The notes beneath the pieces were generated by a model. It did not search any database and was not told where the DNA came from. It worked only from the letters and a program-made list of their open reading frames with translations. From Mactra quadrangularis (Eukaryota > Mollusca > Bivalvia > Venerida > Mactridae): 64,000 bases of DNA. Location of the stretch: contig CM046303.1 in the NCBI GenBank assembly GCA_025267735.1, positions 56,437,403 to 56,501,402 on the forward strand, written 5' to 3'. Shown here piece by piece: positions 12,225 to 22,708 of the stretch (position 1 is the stretch's first letter; each line of letters begins with the position of its first letter). Position numbers and translations under genes: made by a program.

Positions 12225-12499
12225 GTTAAGTTTAACGCCGTAGCAACACATTGTATAGGTCATATCACAGTTTCCAGCGCACCTAACCTAGCTTTCCTGG
12301 ACCCTTGTCTATAACTAGTTCTCACCTACCCTTCCACAAGGCCGGAAACTTCTCCATATACCTTAATAATGGAGGAAAATTGAATTTATTGTCAAATTTT
12401 CATTGAAGGTGTAACTTCCCCGGGTAGGATTCGAACCCGTACCCCTTTGAGATACGAGATTCGAGATCCAGGCGCGCTACCAACTGCGCTACCGACCCA
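12225..12499 (-). mobile_element. tRNA-derived SINE (family B), copy 1
   Basis: On the minus strand the head reads GGTCGGTAGCGCAGTTGG, with an intact A box (TAGCGCAGTTGG), and then GGGTTCGAATCC, an intact B box. The body contains GGAGAAGTTTCCGGCCTTGT, GTAGGTGAGAACTAG and a terminal block GTGTTGCTACGGCGTTAAAC. This is the best-preserved pol III promoter among the SINEs here, so this copy is one of the youngest. Confidence 0.88.
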
Positions 12500-12560
12500 G
12501 GTTACTTCTTTATCATGATATTTAAACACGATCAAATGTAAAGTATTTTTGTAGTATTAA

Positions 12561-13037
12561 AGCCAGTATATGAAGATATATTCATTTACAACTGACATGA
12601 AAACTGCCTAAATGCCGTGAAGTGATCAAAATATAACATGCATTAGAGACGCAATAAACAATTCAAACATTTTTGCTTTAAGAGCGGTCCTTTTTATATC
12701 AGGACACTTTATGTATGTTTTTGATGAGGCTAACTAGCCTACATTTGATCCAAATTGGTTCAGAGCTTAAAATATGTATTAATGTGAAGGAAGTTTTTCT
12801 CTCAAAAGACCTCATCTGAGATAAATTGTGATCAAAACTATTGCTTTAGTATTGTCAATCAAATTCTACTTTCGGTTTCGATCTACTTTCACTTTGAAAT
12901 GTAATAAATAACGTAATAATATTGTATCGATAATTGATTTTTTTTTCAACAAAAAATAACCATAAGTAGCGTATGAAATAGACAAGATGCTACTTTCTTT
13001 GCAGTCCATTGACTGCGTTATTTTTGACAATGTGGCA
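12561..13037 (+). mobile_element. TTAA-target element with AGCC...GGCT ends, copy 1
   Basis: TTAA at 12557-12560 and 13038-13041 flank a 477-bp unit that begins AGCCAGTATATGAAG and ends TTGACAATGTGGCA. The copy at 43867-44373 shares the ends and the interior, including TCTACTTTCGGTTTCGATC and ACTTTCACTTTGAAA. TTAA targets are used by piggyBac and Kolobok transposases; which of the two applies is unresolved. No coding capacity. Confidence 0.72.
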
Positions 13038-13041
13038 TTAA

Positions 13042-14071
13042 TACATTAAGGGTTATAATTTTCCTTTTTTTAATTAGCTATATATTTTTGCCAACTTAAA
13101 TAAGTAGAATCTGTTATATTTCCTACTTGTTACCAACTTGGGTAACATACGCGATCAATTTTTCAGTTCTTAAATTGACGAAGTCGAGAAAATGTTCAAG
13201 TATAAAATAGTAGCATGCGCGTGTAACGTTACCGGTATAGAAGGGATATTTTTTATATAAAAATAGTGAGACTATTTCTAATAATTTATGTTTTTTTTCT
13301 GTTGATTTTTTTACAATTCAGACTGAATCAACTTGTAAAGGGTGATAAATAATGAATAATAAATCTAGTTAAACACAGAGTATTTTAGCTGTATGAATTA
13401 GTTTGTTAAATTTTTAAACGTTTTTTTCTCGGAAATTTTTTGTTAAATTCTCAGTAAATCTACGGTCTGTTCATGTGGTTGACCTCTCGTTGTGTAATAT
13501 GATTGATTTAAGTGCACGCGCATGCGCGTTATCGTCAATCCGGTAAGGATGCGGCTAACCTCATGAACTCGAGGAGATATGCAACGTATGCATATTTTGG
13601 TAAAAACTTTTTATCATGCATCGCACATGAGTGATGTATTTATAATATTCATAAAATTAAAGCCATAATTCGTGGACACGTGACGTCAATACTTGTACAT
13701 CACAATAACTTGACCTCAGTGTGACCAACTTCCATGAAATTAATCAGCAATTTTCTTCAGGATAGACGAGTATTTCTGTGAATTATCAAGTATGCACCCA
13801 AGGTGACTAAGAGTTGATAAGACTTACTTCGTGATACCCATTGGACCCTTGAATTCATCCGGTTTTCAAAATGGCCGAACCTTAGGACGGACGTCTCCAA
13901 AATAAATCTGAGATTATATAAACTACAGTAGGGTATGATGATGAAAGGGTTTTAACCCCAAAATTCTCCATAACATTAATTTTGTTAGATACATTATTCA
14001 GTCTTTATTCAAATAGGATTGACAAACGATAACTTGGTGTCGCTACTCATACAAAACAACACCAAAACCAC
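13042..14071. other. Intergenic, one GC-rich palindromic motif
   Basis: AT-rich except for ACGCGCATGCGCGT at 13516-13529, listed separately. No gene or repeat recognised. Confidence 0.4.
13516..13529. promoter_or_regulatory. NRF1-type palindrome
   Basis: The perfect 14-bp palindrome ACGCGCATGCGCGT contains GCGCATGCGC, the consensus of the animal factor NRF1. It stands alone in AT-rich DNA with no adjacent gene visible, so function is unproven. It is also alternating purine-pyrimidine, which favours Z-DNA. Confidence 0.3.
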
Positions 14072-14426
14072 CATTCGGAACTCCTCGGACATTCGCTACG
14101 AATAACGTCGGACATATTTAGACGCCATTTTGAAACTACCGGGGTTGAAGTAAACAAATACACGATCGTTTAGGCAATGAGTGATGTTTCGTTTTTAGTC
14201 CCTAAATTTGAAATTAAACAGATCAACGATATCACCGAACAATATTTGGTTCAATATATAGCAAAGAATTATGTTTTGACAAAGATCTGTGCGTACAACA
14301 AGAACTATTTTGCATAACCGTTACGTGCTTCGCCTCGAGTAGGTAGTAAAACCCAAGTCGCCAGGGTAGACCCCCACGAATTCTTCCGAGATTTTTCATT
14401 CATGAACGGTCGAGGTGTTCCGAATG
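14072..14426. mobile_element. CATTCGGAACTCCTCGG-ended MITE, copy 1
   Basis: The left end CATTCGGAACTCCTCGGACA is mirrored by the right end GGTCGAGGTGTTCCGAATG. The interior contains CATATTTAGACGCCATTTTG and GGCAATGAGTGATGTTTCG. Both blocks recur, inverted, in 63420-63707, and the first also in 56342-56548. This copy lacks the outer GTTCAGTTACC...AACGTTACGG layer seen in those two. Non-coding. Confidence 0.7.
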
Positions 14427-14974
14427 CAAAACCCCGAGAAAGGTTATCGAGTAAAACTGATTTACGAATATCGAGAAGTAATGTTCAGATAGTGTAAGAA
14501 TACATGTAATATAAAAAGTTATAAAAAAACGCGGTTTAAAGTTTACTTCCATAAAAGTTATACAATGTCACGTCCAGCTGACTTTACTATTTGTTCAGCA
14601 CTATTTTATTTAACTTTTTTAAAGCTCATTAAATTGCTGACTGGCAAGTAAAATCATTTTCTAAAAATGAGTCTGTTGACTCAATGGAATATAATGTAAA
14701 ATTTAGTTTAAATAAATACTCGCAACTATTGTACACATATCGATTTTTGCTAAATCTCGGAAATGAGAACTACGTGTATTACATAATGCGTTTTTCGAAA
14801 ACCACGTTCAGAAAACTGTATTATCGTTTTTCAGTTTAAGATTTGATTCTTTTTCAGAAAGTTATTTTCATTATTTAATTTTCGGTAAACATCTTGTCAA
14901 TATTTTTTGATAAAGACATTAGATAAAGATGGTTCAAGTGTGTATGATTGAACCATTGAACTTTAAAGTTAATC

Positions 14975-15120
14975 CATCGGCGGATCTAGCGGGGAAATTT
15001 TCGCTAAATATACCCGTCCATGGATGTATTTTTTGAACTGGAAACCATTTTAACAAACATGAGGCAATTCTTCTCAGACATGCATCTTTCGCACTTGTGT
15101 TTAACATAGATATTGGATTT
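14975..15120 (+). mobile_element. Decayed 5' part of the hAT-like MITE, copy 7
   Basis: CATCGGCGGATCTAGCGGGG aligns with the left end of the hAT-like MITE. The following stretch (CCCGTCCATGGATGTATTTT, GAGGCAATTCTTCTCAGACA, TTTAACATAG) aligns to the family interior with many mismatches. The right third is missing. Open stretches on both strands here derive from the element. Confidence 0.55.
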
Positions 15121-15269
15121 GCACTTTCGAATGTCACCAAGATCGTTTGCATACGCTGCGAATTAAGGTCGTGGGCCGATTTAAAACACCACGATCAAAT
15201 CAGAATTGGTTTAGTCGGTACTGAAGTCGCAATAAACTTGGTTAAAAAATACCATGTTTTAGATATATA

Positions 15270-15330
15270 CCTTGTATAAATATTTAGCGTTTTTGCTTCG
15301 GGACCGCGTCTGTCGCATGTGCTCGCACAT
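15270..15330. repeat. Half of the GCGTTTTTGCTTCGG palindrome family
   Basis: TTGTATAAATATTTAGCGTT, then TTTGCTTCGGGACCGCG, resembles one arm of the palindrome at 55404-55495 (TTGTATAAATAG, TTGCTTCTGGACCGCG). Only one arm is present here. It is probably a decayed copy. Confidence 0.4.
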
Positions 15331-15966
15331 ATACTTAACAATGTATAGATATGTCTGTATCCTGATAGGCCCCTATACTTACTTCCAACCATTCTAAGAA
15401 AGCAGACAGTACTAGTTAAATAGTATTCTTTCCCGTACCTAGAAGTTTATCAAAATTTTCTTTACATACATTTTTTTGATAACCTTTGAAATATGATAAT
15501 GATAACTATTGTATTCATGTACCTATTGTGCTTGAGTTTCATTGGATCACCTTCATCCTTATTCTTAAGAACAGAAAAAAGTAGAACTTCCTCGGAATTT
15601 TATACTTATTACCATAATTAAAATGCATGTTACTTATATTATATGTATACGGGATGGTAAAAAACCCTTTAACTTGCAATTATTGTGGGAATACTGTATA
15701 TTGATCGACAATTTAAACCCTTCAGATACCCGGAACTTCTCGGTATATCCCCCAAAGTTTTCAGAAATTAAATTTGAAATCTTTGATGTATTAAGTTTAA
15801 AGAAAGGCCATAGAATTAGGCGAGTTTTTCCTACTACCTTGTCTTTTAAAAATAATAAAGTTAAGATGGTGATTACATGACGGCGTTTCTATTTAGAGTA
15901 TCTGTGGTATGGTTATTCTAAATGATTGATGAATTAACCCAAACAAGCACCCGTTCACGCAGAGAT
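15331..15966. other. Intergenic, nothing recognised
   Basis: AT-rich. The 85-codon frame at 15623-15880 (+) contains no recognisable motif, has no neighbours supporting a gene, and is left uncalled. Confidence 0.35.
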
Positions 15967-16044
15967 CATTCGGAACAACATCGGTGATCATCTACGAAGA
16001 TATATGTTTATCTGCATAGAAGATCGCCGAGGTAGTTCCGAATG
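15967..16044. repeat. CATTCGGAA palindrome
   Basis: The 78-bp palindrome has CATTCGGAACAACATCGGTG on the left, mirrored by GCCGAGGTAGTTCCGAATG on the right. The arms continue through GATCNTCTANG. It shares its terminal motif with the palindrome at 50383-50437 and with the larger CATTCGGAACTCC MITEs. Confidence 0.65.
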
Positions 16045-16224
16045 CGCTGTGATACGTGATTCGGAGTGCCTCGCCTCAGTCTAGCTACAGTTATACGCTA
16101 CTGTTGTCTTTTATCATCGGTAATAGATAGTATCTCTGTAATAATCACGATGTTAATCAGTAACTGTTAGTGGTATTTACAAGCATGGTAGTACCATGTA
16201 TATTATTTAGATTATGTATCAGTT

Positions 16225-16515
16225 CATGGGCGGATCCAGCGGGGAGGGGGTCAGGGGGGTCCGGACCCCTTAGAATTCCCAAAATGTACCTGTCCATTTG
16301 TGTATTTATTGACTGTAAGTCATTTTTAAGTAGTTTGAAGCAATTTTTGGGGGTGCTTAACATAGATTTAATGGTTATGTAGTTTTTGTTATTAATATGT
16401 GGCATTATTCTGCAAAATGTGTATAATGTGGTTGTGGTTCGAAAGTTTGAACCCTCCCCCCCCCCGAAAAAGTTCGGGACCCCCGCCCCTAGAAAAAATC
16501 CTGGACTCGCCCCTG
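16225..16515 (+). mobile_element. hAT-like MITE, copy 2
   Basis: The left end CATGGGCGGATCCAG and right end CTGGACTCGCCCCTG are flanked by the 5-bp direct repeat CAGTT at 16220-16224 and 16516-16520. The 291-bp interior has GGGTCCGGACCCC near the left end, the GAAGCAATTTTTGGGGG segment, and a GAAAAAGT/CTAGAAAAAATC right end. Overlapping open stretches on both strands are repeat-derived. Confidence 0.85.
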
Positions 16516-16645
16516 CAGTTAATCTCCAAGTATTGGGTTTTTAATTTTCCTGTAATTTGAACTTATCGATATAAAGGGGTACACCAATTTGTTTCTAAAC
16601 TTCTCAATTGAACAATTTTAGCCTAGTCAATTAAGAGCTATTTTT

Positions 16646-16800
16646 GTTAGGTTAAATGCTGTTGCCACACGGTGTATAGGTCATATTACGTGGTCAGTCA
16701 ACCTACTCACTGTTCCTGGAAAGTTAATTCTCTGGATTTAGCTAATGAGCCAGTTACTAAGAACATAATTATGTCAGTAACGCGTCACTACACTATGAGT
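16646..16800 (-). mobile_element. tRNA-Lys-like SINE (family A), 3' part
   Basis: On the minus strand this carries the family A tail: TTTCCAGGAACAGTGAGTAG, GTTGACTGACC and TATGACCTATACACCG. The tRNA-like head and the middle are absent, so the copy is 5'-truncated, as is common for reverse-transcribed SINEs. Confidence 0.65.
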
Positions 16801-16977
16801 CCAGTACATTAACATACAAATGAAAGTAATATGTATATGTATGAATTGCAGAACATCGCATTCATTGCATTTAACCTGTAGGTCTGCCTACAGAAGTTAA
16901 TGTATTAGCCTATGCCCGTCTCATTTGCGATTAGTATTCTCTGCCCTTTTTCATATACAACATATAGCTCTCATTAA

Positions 16978-16986
16978 TTCGATGAA
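16978..16986. promoter_or_regulatory. STAT-type site TTCGATGAA
   Basis: Fits the palindromic STAT consensus TTCN3GAA and lies 485 bp upstream of the SOCS start codon. SOCS/CISH genes are classic STAT targets in animals. One match in several kb is expected by chance, so the weight comes from position and from the second site at 17184. Confidence 0.35.
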
Positions 16987-17183
16987 AAACATTGATACGA
17001 CGAACTTATGGATAATTATTTAATAAAATATATGTATTAATATTCAATTAAATCAGATAGTAAATCGGTACAAGTTTAAACCACATCGAAATTGAAAGTA
17101 GAATGTGTATTTACACATAGCGTTATCATGAAGTACAGAGCGGTATATTGGAAAACCACCGTTCTAAAAATAGAGTAACCTCA

Positions 17184-17192
17184 TTCCTAGAA
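17184..17192. promoter_or_regulatory. STAT-type site TTCCTAGAA
   Basis: A second TTCN3GAA match, 279 bp upstream of the SOCS start codon. A TTCN4GAA variant (TTCGTTCGAA) at 17226-17235 adds a third possible site. Together they suggest JAK/STAT feedback control of the downstream gene. This is inference; binding is untested. Confidence 0.45.
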
Positions 17193-17470
17193 AACCGACT
17201 TTACTAGGTACTTAAAACAACTACATTCGTTCGAAACCATCAAACGACTATAGTCGACCTATGAAACAACACTGGAGAAAAATACTGGATACTTAACTAT
17301 TTTATAGGGAGTTTTTGTACGGATTATTTTAAGATATAAACTGAGTTAAACATTTAGAAGTTGATACATTTGTGACTTAGATTTGCTAGGTTTGATAATA
17401 GATAAGTTTATGTTAATAATATAGTTGAATAATTATATTTGAAATAAGTGATAACTACTACGGTTGCCAT

Positions 17471-18217
17471 ATGGGAAGACCTTGCATTTTAACATTTTAT
17501 ATGGAGTGTGACTGCGGGAAGTCTGCTGCAAAACATCTTCTGGGCCCTGAAGCGGCAGATCCCTCTTCGCTGAAGTTGCTTTGCTCGTCAGAATGCTCAT
17601 CAAATCAACTGACAGATTCAGAATCCATGACAGATCACCACCAACATACAAAAAGTGACATTTATTACTGCAACAAAGATTTATACCTCCACTGTGAAAC
17701 TTTGGACATTTTACAATGGGGATGTTTTTACTATCCCGACATTGGTAGTTCAGAGGCCAAGCAATTATTGAAGCCGTGTGCTGTTGGTGCTTTCTTAGTG
17801 AGAAATAGTTCGGACCCTAAATATTTATATACAATAAGCGTTAAAACTAAACGTGGACCTACAAGCATTCGAATTTGCTACGAGTATGGAAAATTTTCAT
17901 TAGACGCCGACGAGAGATCTAAAAGCCAAATGCCTCGGTTCAATTCTATGTTGCATTTGATTGATTTTTACGTGAGATGCTATGATAAAAGGGCCGATCA
18001 GTGCAGATTTTTGGATAGAAATGGAAAAAAGGATTTACCCATTGTTTTAAAAGAACCCAAACGGAATGATGTTCCTTCTTTGCGACATTTAACCAGAACT
18101 TTAATAAATAGAACAATGCCGTGTAAGAGTTCATCAGAATTGGCTACAGCGGTTGAGAAATTGCCTTTACCGAAACCTTTGAAATCCTATATCAATGGCT
18201 ATCCTTTCTTACATTGA
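17471..18217 (+). CDS. CISH/SOCS2-like suppressor of cytokine signalling
   Basis: A 248-residue protein from one uninterrupted frame. The SH2 domain runs from about W83 to L193. It holds SEAKQLLK (94-101), FLVRNSS (108-114) with the phosphotyrosine-binding arginine R111, YTISVKT (120-126), GPTSIRI and GKFSLD. The SOCS box follows at about 201-248. Its elongin B/C-binding helix is SLRHLTRTLI (203-212), with Thr at 208 where vertebrate CISH/SOCS2 has Cys. Its Cullin-5 motif is LPLP (231-234), and it ends PFLH. The N-terminal 75 residues are not conserved, and I see no SOCS1/3-type kinase-inhibitory region. Known role of the family: the SH2 domain docks on phosphorylated receptors, blocks STAT recruitment and brings an elongin-Cul5 E3 ubiquitin ligase. 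ATG 17471 is the first after an in-frame TGA at 17426. SH2 order and the SOCS box place it nearer CISH/SOCS2 than SOCS5-7. Confidence 0.95.
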   Translation: MGRPCILTFYMECDCGKSAAKHLLGPEAADPSSLKLLCSSECSSNQLTDSESMTDHHQHTKSDIYYCNKDLYLHCETLDILQWGCFYYPDIGSSEAKQLLKPCAVGAFLVRNSSDPKYLYTISVKTKRGPTSIRICYEYGKFSLDADERSKSQMPRFNSMLHLIDFYVRCYDKRADQCRFLDRNGKKDLPIVLKEPKRNDVPSLRHLTRTLINRTMPCKSSSELATAVEKLPLPKPLKSYINGYPFLH

Positions 18218-18536
18218 TGATAGGAGTATACTAGCTCCAGATGTGTTTTAGTCTCGGGGGAAGTCTACCTGTGTTCAGATATGGATGCTGAATTTCGGAA
18301 AATTACATGGGAGAACTTTTCTGAAATTGCACAGCGGAGGTCAGACGATATGCATACAGGACGCAGCATTGCAGTTTTAAAAGCGTCTGCATGGCATCGT
18401 CTGATGCTTAGTAAAGCTGCTATTTATAGAGGGTGGTGAAAATTTGTGTGGACTGTGAAAATGATGAATCGTGTGTCATTTAACTGAGGATGAACTCTGT
18501 GTGAAGGTTTTGCGCTACATCCTTAATACCTGACAG

Positions 18537-18542
18537 AATAAA
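18537..18542 (+). terminator. Poly(A) signal of the SOCS gene
   Basis: AATAAA lies 320 bp after the stop codon, in sequence otherwise free of features. It is the first canonical hexamer downstream and gives a plausible 3' UTR of about 340 nt. A cleavage site cannot be fixed from sequence alone. Confidence 0.5.
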
Positions 18543-20143
18543 AGCGGATAAATTACAAATTTCACTCGTCTACATCTTAAGTGAGTGATGACATTGTTTT
18601 CGACCAATGAGCTTTATAGTTTCGATTGATTGACTAAAATGAAGGAAGGACGGATGTTTAACGCGGGACTAAGTCTCAGGGATGTTTTATTATCGTACAT
18701 TGTATTGTCTCTCTAATATTTCTGAATGTAAGTACTGGAGTACTTATAATATCAATGTTTTGGTTGTTTATAAATTATTCAAGTTTTCAACCTATAAAAT
18801 ATTATGTATATATCTATATTATTAAAAACTTAATATTTACAGAATGAATAATGACTATCCTTTGCCTTAGACATTACAAAATATTCATGAGTAACTAAGC
18901 GTATGATATACGACCACAATCTGACCTACTTGCAACTCGCTTCTTAATAATTTTTCACCGAATTAGTAATATATTTGTATGTTTTGACCTTTAAACTTTT
19001 TAATGTTTGCTGTAGGCGATTTTTGTCCTTTATCAGTTTACGAAGACCTGTTTATGTGTGACAAATTTAAACCAAATGTAACTATGGTGATTTAAACGCG
19101 AATTCTGTCCTATAATAAATTATGCCAGTCAAGTACGTGATAATTGAAAAATCATTTTCTGATAATTTAAAGTTAAGAATAGAAATAGTCTCATTATTTA
19201 TTCAATACTTCGTTGTTATTTATGTATGGCCGATCGTTGACCTATTGTTAACAATGAAACTTGACTACTGAATGCTTGGGCAGATTTTGTTGTTAGAAAA
19301 TAATGGTCAGCTTAATATTCAGTGGTTATATGGCTCGTTTTAAGAAGAGCCTTAAGATCTAAGTTTTTGTTTTTGTACCACTGTTTATTCAGTTGAAATC
19401 AGACTTATACTAAAATGTCCCTGCAGTACATGATTATTCTATCATGGATTCGTACTATTTAGATAGAATATATTTGTATTGATGACCTTCATATACTTAG
19501 ATACAATCTATGATTTTCGGAAAAGGGTGTTTAAACAAGACTTGGTCACTCAATTCACAGTATTCATCGATTCTTAAACTTTTGTCTTTCTCTATTTAAA
19601 CAGGGAAGTTGTACACATATGAACGAATAGAAATCTATCTTAAATACGATTGGTCGAAATATTCAAGGTATTGATACCGGTTGAATTTAGGACTTTGGTA
19701 TTTATCTTTGGATTTTTATCAGCAATTTTTCATCATGTATATCTCATATACATATATATTCATAGTTCCTATCCAAACATTAAACGCATTTCTCCCAACT
19801 TATTTATCTGTTGTCTGTCACAAGAGTAACTTATTGACCATACATGTCAAAGTTTCAGATATATTTGTTTTAATGTATTTATGTTGTTAGATTTTTAAGC
19901 AGTTCCTCTTAGATCTAGGGTAGGGGTAGATTTATTATTATATACATGTACATGCGTGCGTAGCTCGAAATCAATCGGTCTAGTCAAATATCAAAATTCT
20001 CTTCACGACTTTATGGTTATAACGTACACAATGGCTAACATTAAGATCTCCAAACTCCTCACACCGCTTACGTCCCGCCACGGTTGTAACTTAAATAAGC
20101 GGAAGAAATCCCAGCGGGGAGTTGGATAGTTCATGTCTTCGGA
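18543..20143. other. Intergenic, nothing recognised
   Basis: AT-rich flank of the SOCS gene. The 69-codon frame at 19681-19890 is hydrophobic, low complexity and not called. A weak inverted pair near 20050-20125 (CCGCTTA and TAAGCGG) is the only structure. Confidence 0.4.
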
Positions 20144-20220
20144 CATTTTCGTACATAGAGGTAATCAAGATTTCAGATCTAAAACCAGATCGAGAATCTT
20201 GATAACCTCTGGGAACGAGA
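20144..20220. repeat. ATTCTCGTAC palindrome family, copy 3
   Basis: GTACATAGAGGTAATCAAGA on the left pairs with AATCTTGATAACCTCTGGGA on the right, around an AT-rich loop containing AGATCTAAAACCAGATC. It is more diverged than the copies at 11625 and 25107, but the arm order is the same as at 7989. Confidence 0.65.
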
Positions 20221-20778
20221 CTAATCTTTGGATTGATCTTTCAGCATATTATTTCGCATCCTATCGTACAATGCAATATTGTTAAATATTAAATGTAATA
20301 ACTGAACGTATCCAAGTTTACGGATCCATTTCCATTCACCAACAGGTGGGGGTATTTGTATTAAAACAGGTTTATACAATTCTAAATATTCGGTACATAA
20401 TTTGATTACTCAATGATTCAATTTTTGTACAAAATACGAGGGTATCATACAAACAAAAGGGTAGAATTGCTTAAGTGTAAGATCTCGATTAAATTAATAT
20501 AAAATGCTTATTTGAATATTATGTAATTGAAAATGTAATAGCTTGAGATAACCTATTAAATGAATCTTGAATCATTGATCCAAGTTTATTGTTTCGATAC
20601 TGTTGAGAATAAATCATTAAAAACCGTTTTAAATATTTATCAAGGGTATTCTCAGTATAGGCAGAGATTTTCTTGATAAAAGTTAGCTAATTAGTTAAAA
20701 AAACTTATTTTTTAATTCCAAATAAGTCATCACGGCTTAGACTTCACTGTTTCTAGTTTATGACAAAGCTGTTGTTAA

Positions 20779-20917
20779 ATTTTATTCAACTGCGGATAGC
20801 ACATACATTAGCTCCGCTGATTCATATCTAATTTTATCGATTGTGAGAACAGAAATACTGTAGTAAGTATTTTAGTCATTGGGGTTAATGTATGCCCCAC
20901 TGACAATTGAATAAAAT
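20779..20917. mobile_element. MITE with ATTTTATTCAA ends, intact copy
   Basis: The left end ATTTTATTCAACTG and right end CAATTGAATAAAAT enclose 139 bp. Near-terminal blocks (GCACATACATTAGCTCCG and TTAATGTATGCCCCACTG) are also inverted relatives. It is the uninterrupted sister of the copy at 24180-24702. The right end directly abuts the truncated head of a family A SINE. Confidence 0.72.
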
Positions 20918-20920
20918 ACG

Positions 20921-21172
20921 TACTAGGATCGATTCCCGGGCGGGGCATACTTTCGTGGAGCTTGGTCATGAAATTACTTATACGGCCATTCTCCCTCCTA
21001 CCAATATTTTTTTATCATGTAGGGCAGTTGTCAGTCACTGACGAAAGTATGCGCTTAGTATTTGGTTAGCAGCTAAATCCAGAGATTTAACCTTTCCAGG
21101 AACAAATTAGTTAGTTGGCTGACCGCCGTTATATGACCTATACAATGTGTTGCTAGGACGTTAAACCCAACA
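20921..21172 (+). mobile_element. tRNA-Lys-like SINE (family A), head-truncated
   Basis: Begins in the B-box region (GATCGATTCCCGGGCGGGGC) directly after the MITE end. It continues with ACTTTCGTGGAGCTTGGTCA, a CTCCCTCCTACC block, AGGGCAGTTGTCAGTCACTG and GACCTATACAATGTG. It ends at GACGTTAAACCC. The A box is missing, so it could not be transcribed from its own promoter. Confidence 0.82.
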
Positions 21173-21343
21173 AAGCAAAACAGTTACTAGTATACATGTA
21201 TTAGCCATCATTAATTCATTATACGAGGATGAGTCAACGCGGAAAACTAGTCTTAGAATATTTATTTAAAGAAGAAAGTAGACTAGTTTTTACCGATCCA
21301 TCAACATGTATAAGCACTGTATCATCGTTGTTATGTTGTTTAA

Positions 21344-21672
21344 AGGTACTCATTCATAGATTCCAACTTAAATATCAACTTTTTTCTAAAACTATCAAAA
21401 CTGCATGGAAATATTTTTAGAAGCAGAAAATTAGTGTTCTGATAATGACATACAACTACAAATGATGGTGTTTCATGTAGTAAATATCTACCCCGTATGT
21501 CACGGTATAGACACTTATAGTGCATTTTTGTGACTTTTATTGTATATTTCTTGCAACATATAGGTCAGTTTGTCTTAAAATAATAATAATTATTTTTTTA
21601 CTCAATTGCAAACACTGAATGGTATTTTGAAATTATAGGGAAAAAATAAACCAAATCTGTGAACTAGTACCT
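21344..21672 (+). mobile_element. TTAA-target element with AGGTACT ends, copy 1
   Basis: TTAA at 21340-21343 and 21673-21676 brackets a 329-bp unit beginning AGGTACTCATTCATAG and ending CTGTGAACTAGTACCT. The sister copy at 48175-48523 has the same ends and interior (AATATCTACCCCGTATGTCA, GACTTTTATTGTATATTTCT). Terminal repeats of about 18 bp plus TTAA point to a Kolobok- or piggyBac-type non-autonomous element. It overlaps two meaningless open frames. Confidence 0.82.
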
Positions 21673-21676
21673 TTAA

Positions 21677-22637
21677 ACTTTAAACTATTGTATAAAAAGT
21701 TTTGTATTTATGTATTTAATATGTTGTTACTCTTAATTTATAATTGCATTTGTTTCGTTGAACGGGTTTGTTTATTTCAACTACTTGTTGAATTAAATAA
21801 ATATAAAATTCACTTTATCTTAGTTTTTACTTGTTGATTTTGTAAGGTCATGTTTCACAACGTGACCTGAATGGCTTATCTGATAATTCCAGATTGTTCT
21901 AGATGTGTAGGCATACAGTTTATTTATTAGGTCATGCATATGTATGTACTTTAAGTAATGAACTTGCCCTCTCATTAGGTGAATTAGGTAGCGCACGTAC
22001 ATTGTTTTTCTGATTCAAACAGAACCCTTTAACATTTATATTTATTAGAAATAATACATAACATATATATACTAAAGTGTATATATTGATATGTCAATTA
22101 ATACTAAAGTACAAAAATATGCATGATTTAATAAATAAACTGTATACACGTTTGAAATGTGGAGAAAAAAGTCAATATAATATTGGGTACAAATATTCCT
22201 AGAAAATGGTGTGAAAAAGGTTATTGTTAATGAATGTTCATCTAACTAATGTTGGACTGGTTTTCATACCTCAAAACTAATGTACATGTTGTCTGATTCA
22301 TTTAAGCGGACACATTTCACAATTATACACTTTTATAGGGTAAAGGTCACTAACCTTTGCATAAAAGCCTCGCCACGTTTTCAACTACTTTTTGTTTTAA
22401 GTTGGTATCGCCTTCATGGATCACGACATTCACAGCCCTAGACATTTCATGGTAAACGCGAATTCATTATTTATGATATTAGGTTTACTAGCAACCTGTA
22501 TTATAAAACGAACAAGAGACAATAATTACTGACAATTTGTGGTCTTGAACTTTAGTGGATAAAGTCCAAGACGTAACTCAGAGCACTTCTGCTATGGTTC
22601 TCACTATTGTACGGACTGCACGTATTGCACGTATACG
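21677..22637. other. Intergenic, nothing recognised
   Basis: AT-rich with several ATATAT stretches near 22060. No gene or shared repeat seen. Confidence 0.4.
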
Positions 22638-22708
22638 TATTTTCATATTCAGGGAATTATCAACATTCTCAATGTCAGAAGATTGAGAATCCTGATAACC
22701 TATGTACA
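22638..22708. repeat. ATTCTCGTAC palindrome family, copy 4 (decayed)
   Basis: GGAATTATCAACATTCTCAA on the left and TTGAGAATCCTGATAACC on the right form the hairpin. The outer CTCGTACCCAGAG segment has eroded to CATATTCAG and TATGTACAG. Membership rests on the inner arms. Confidence 0.55.
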
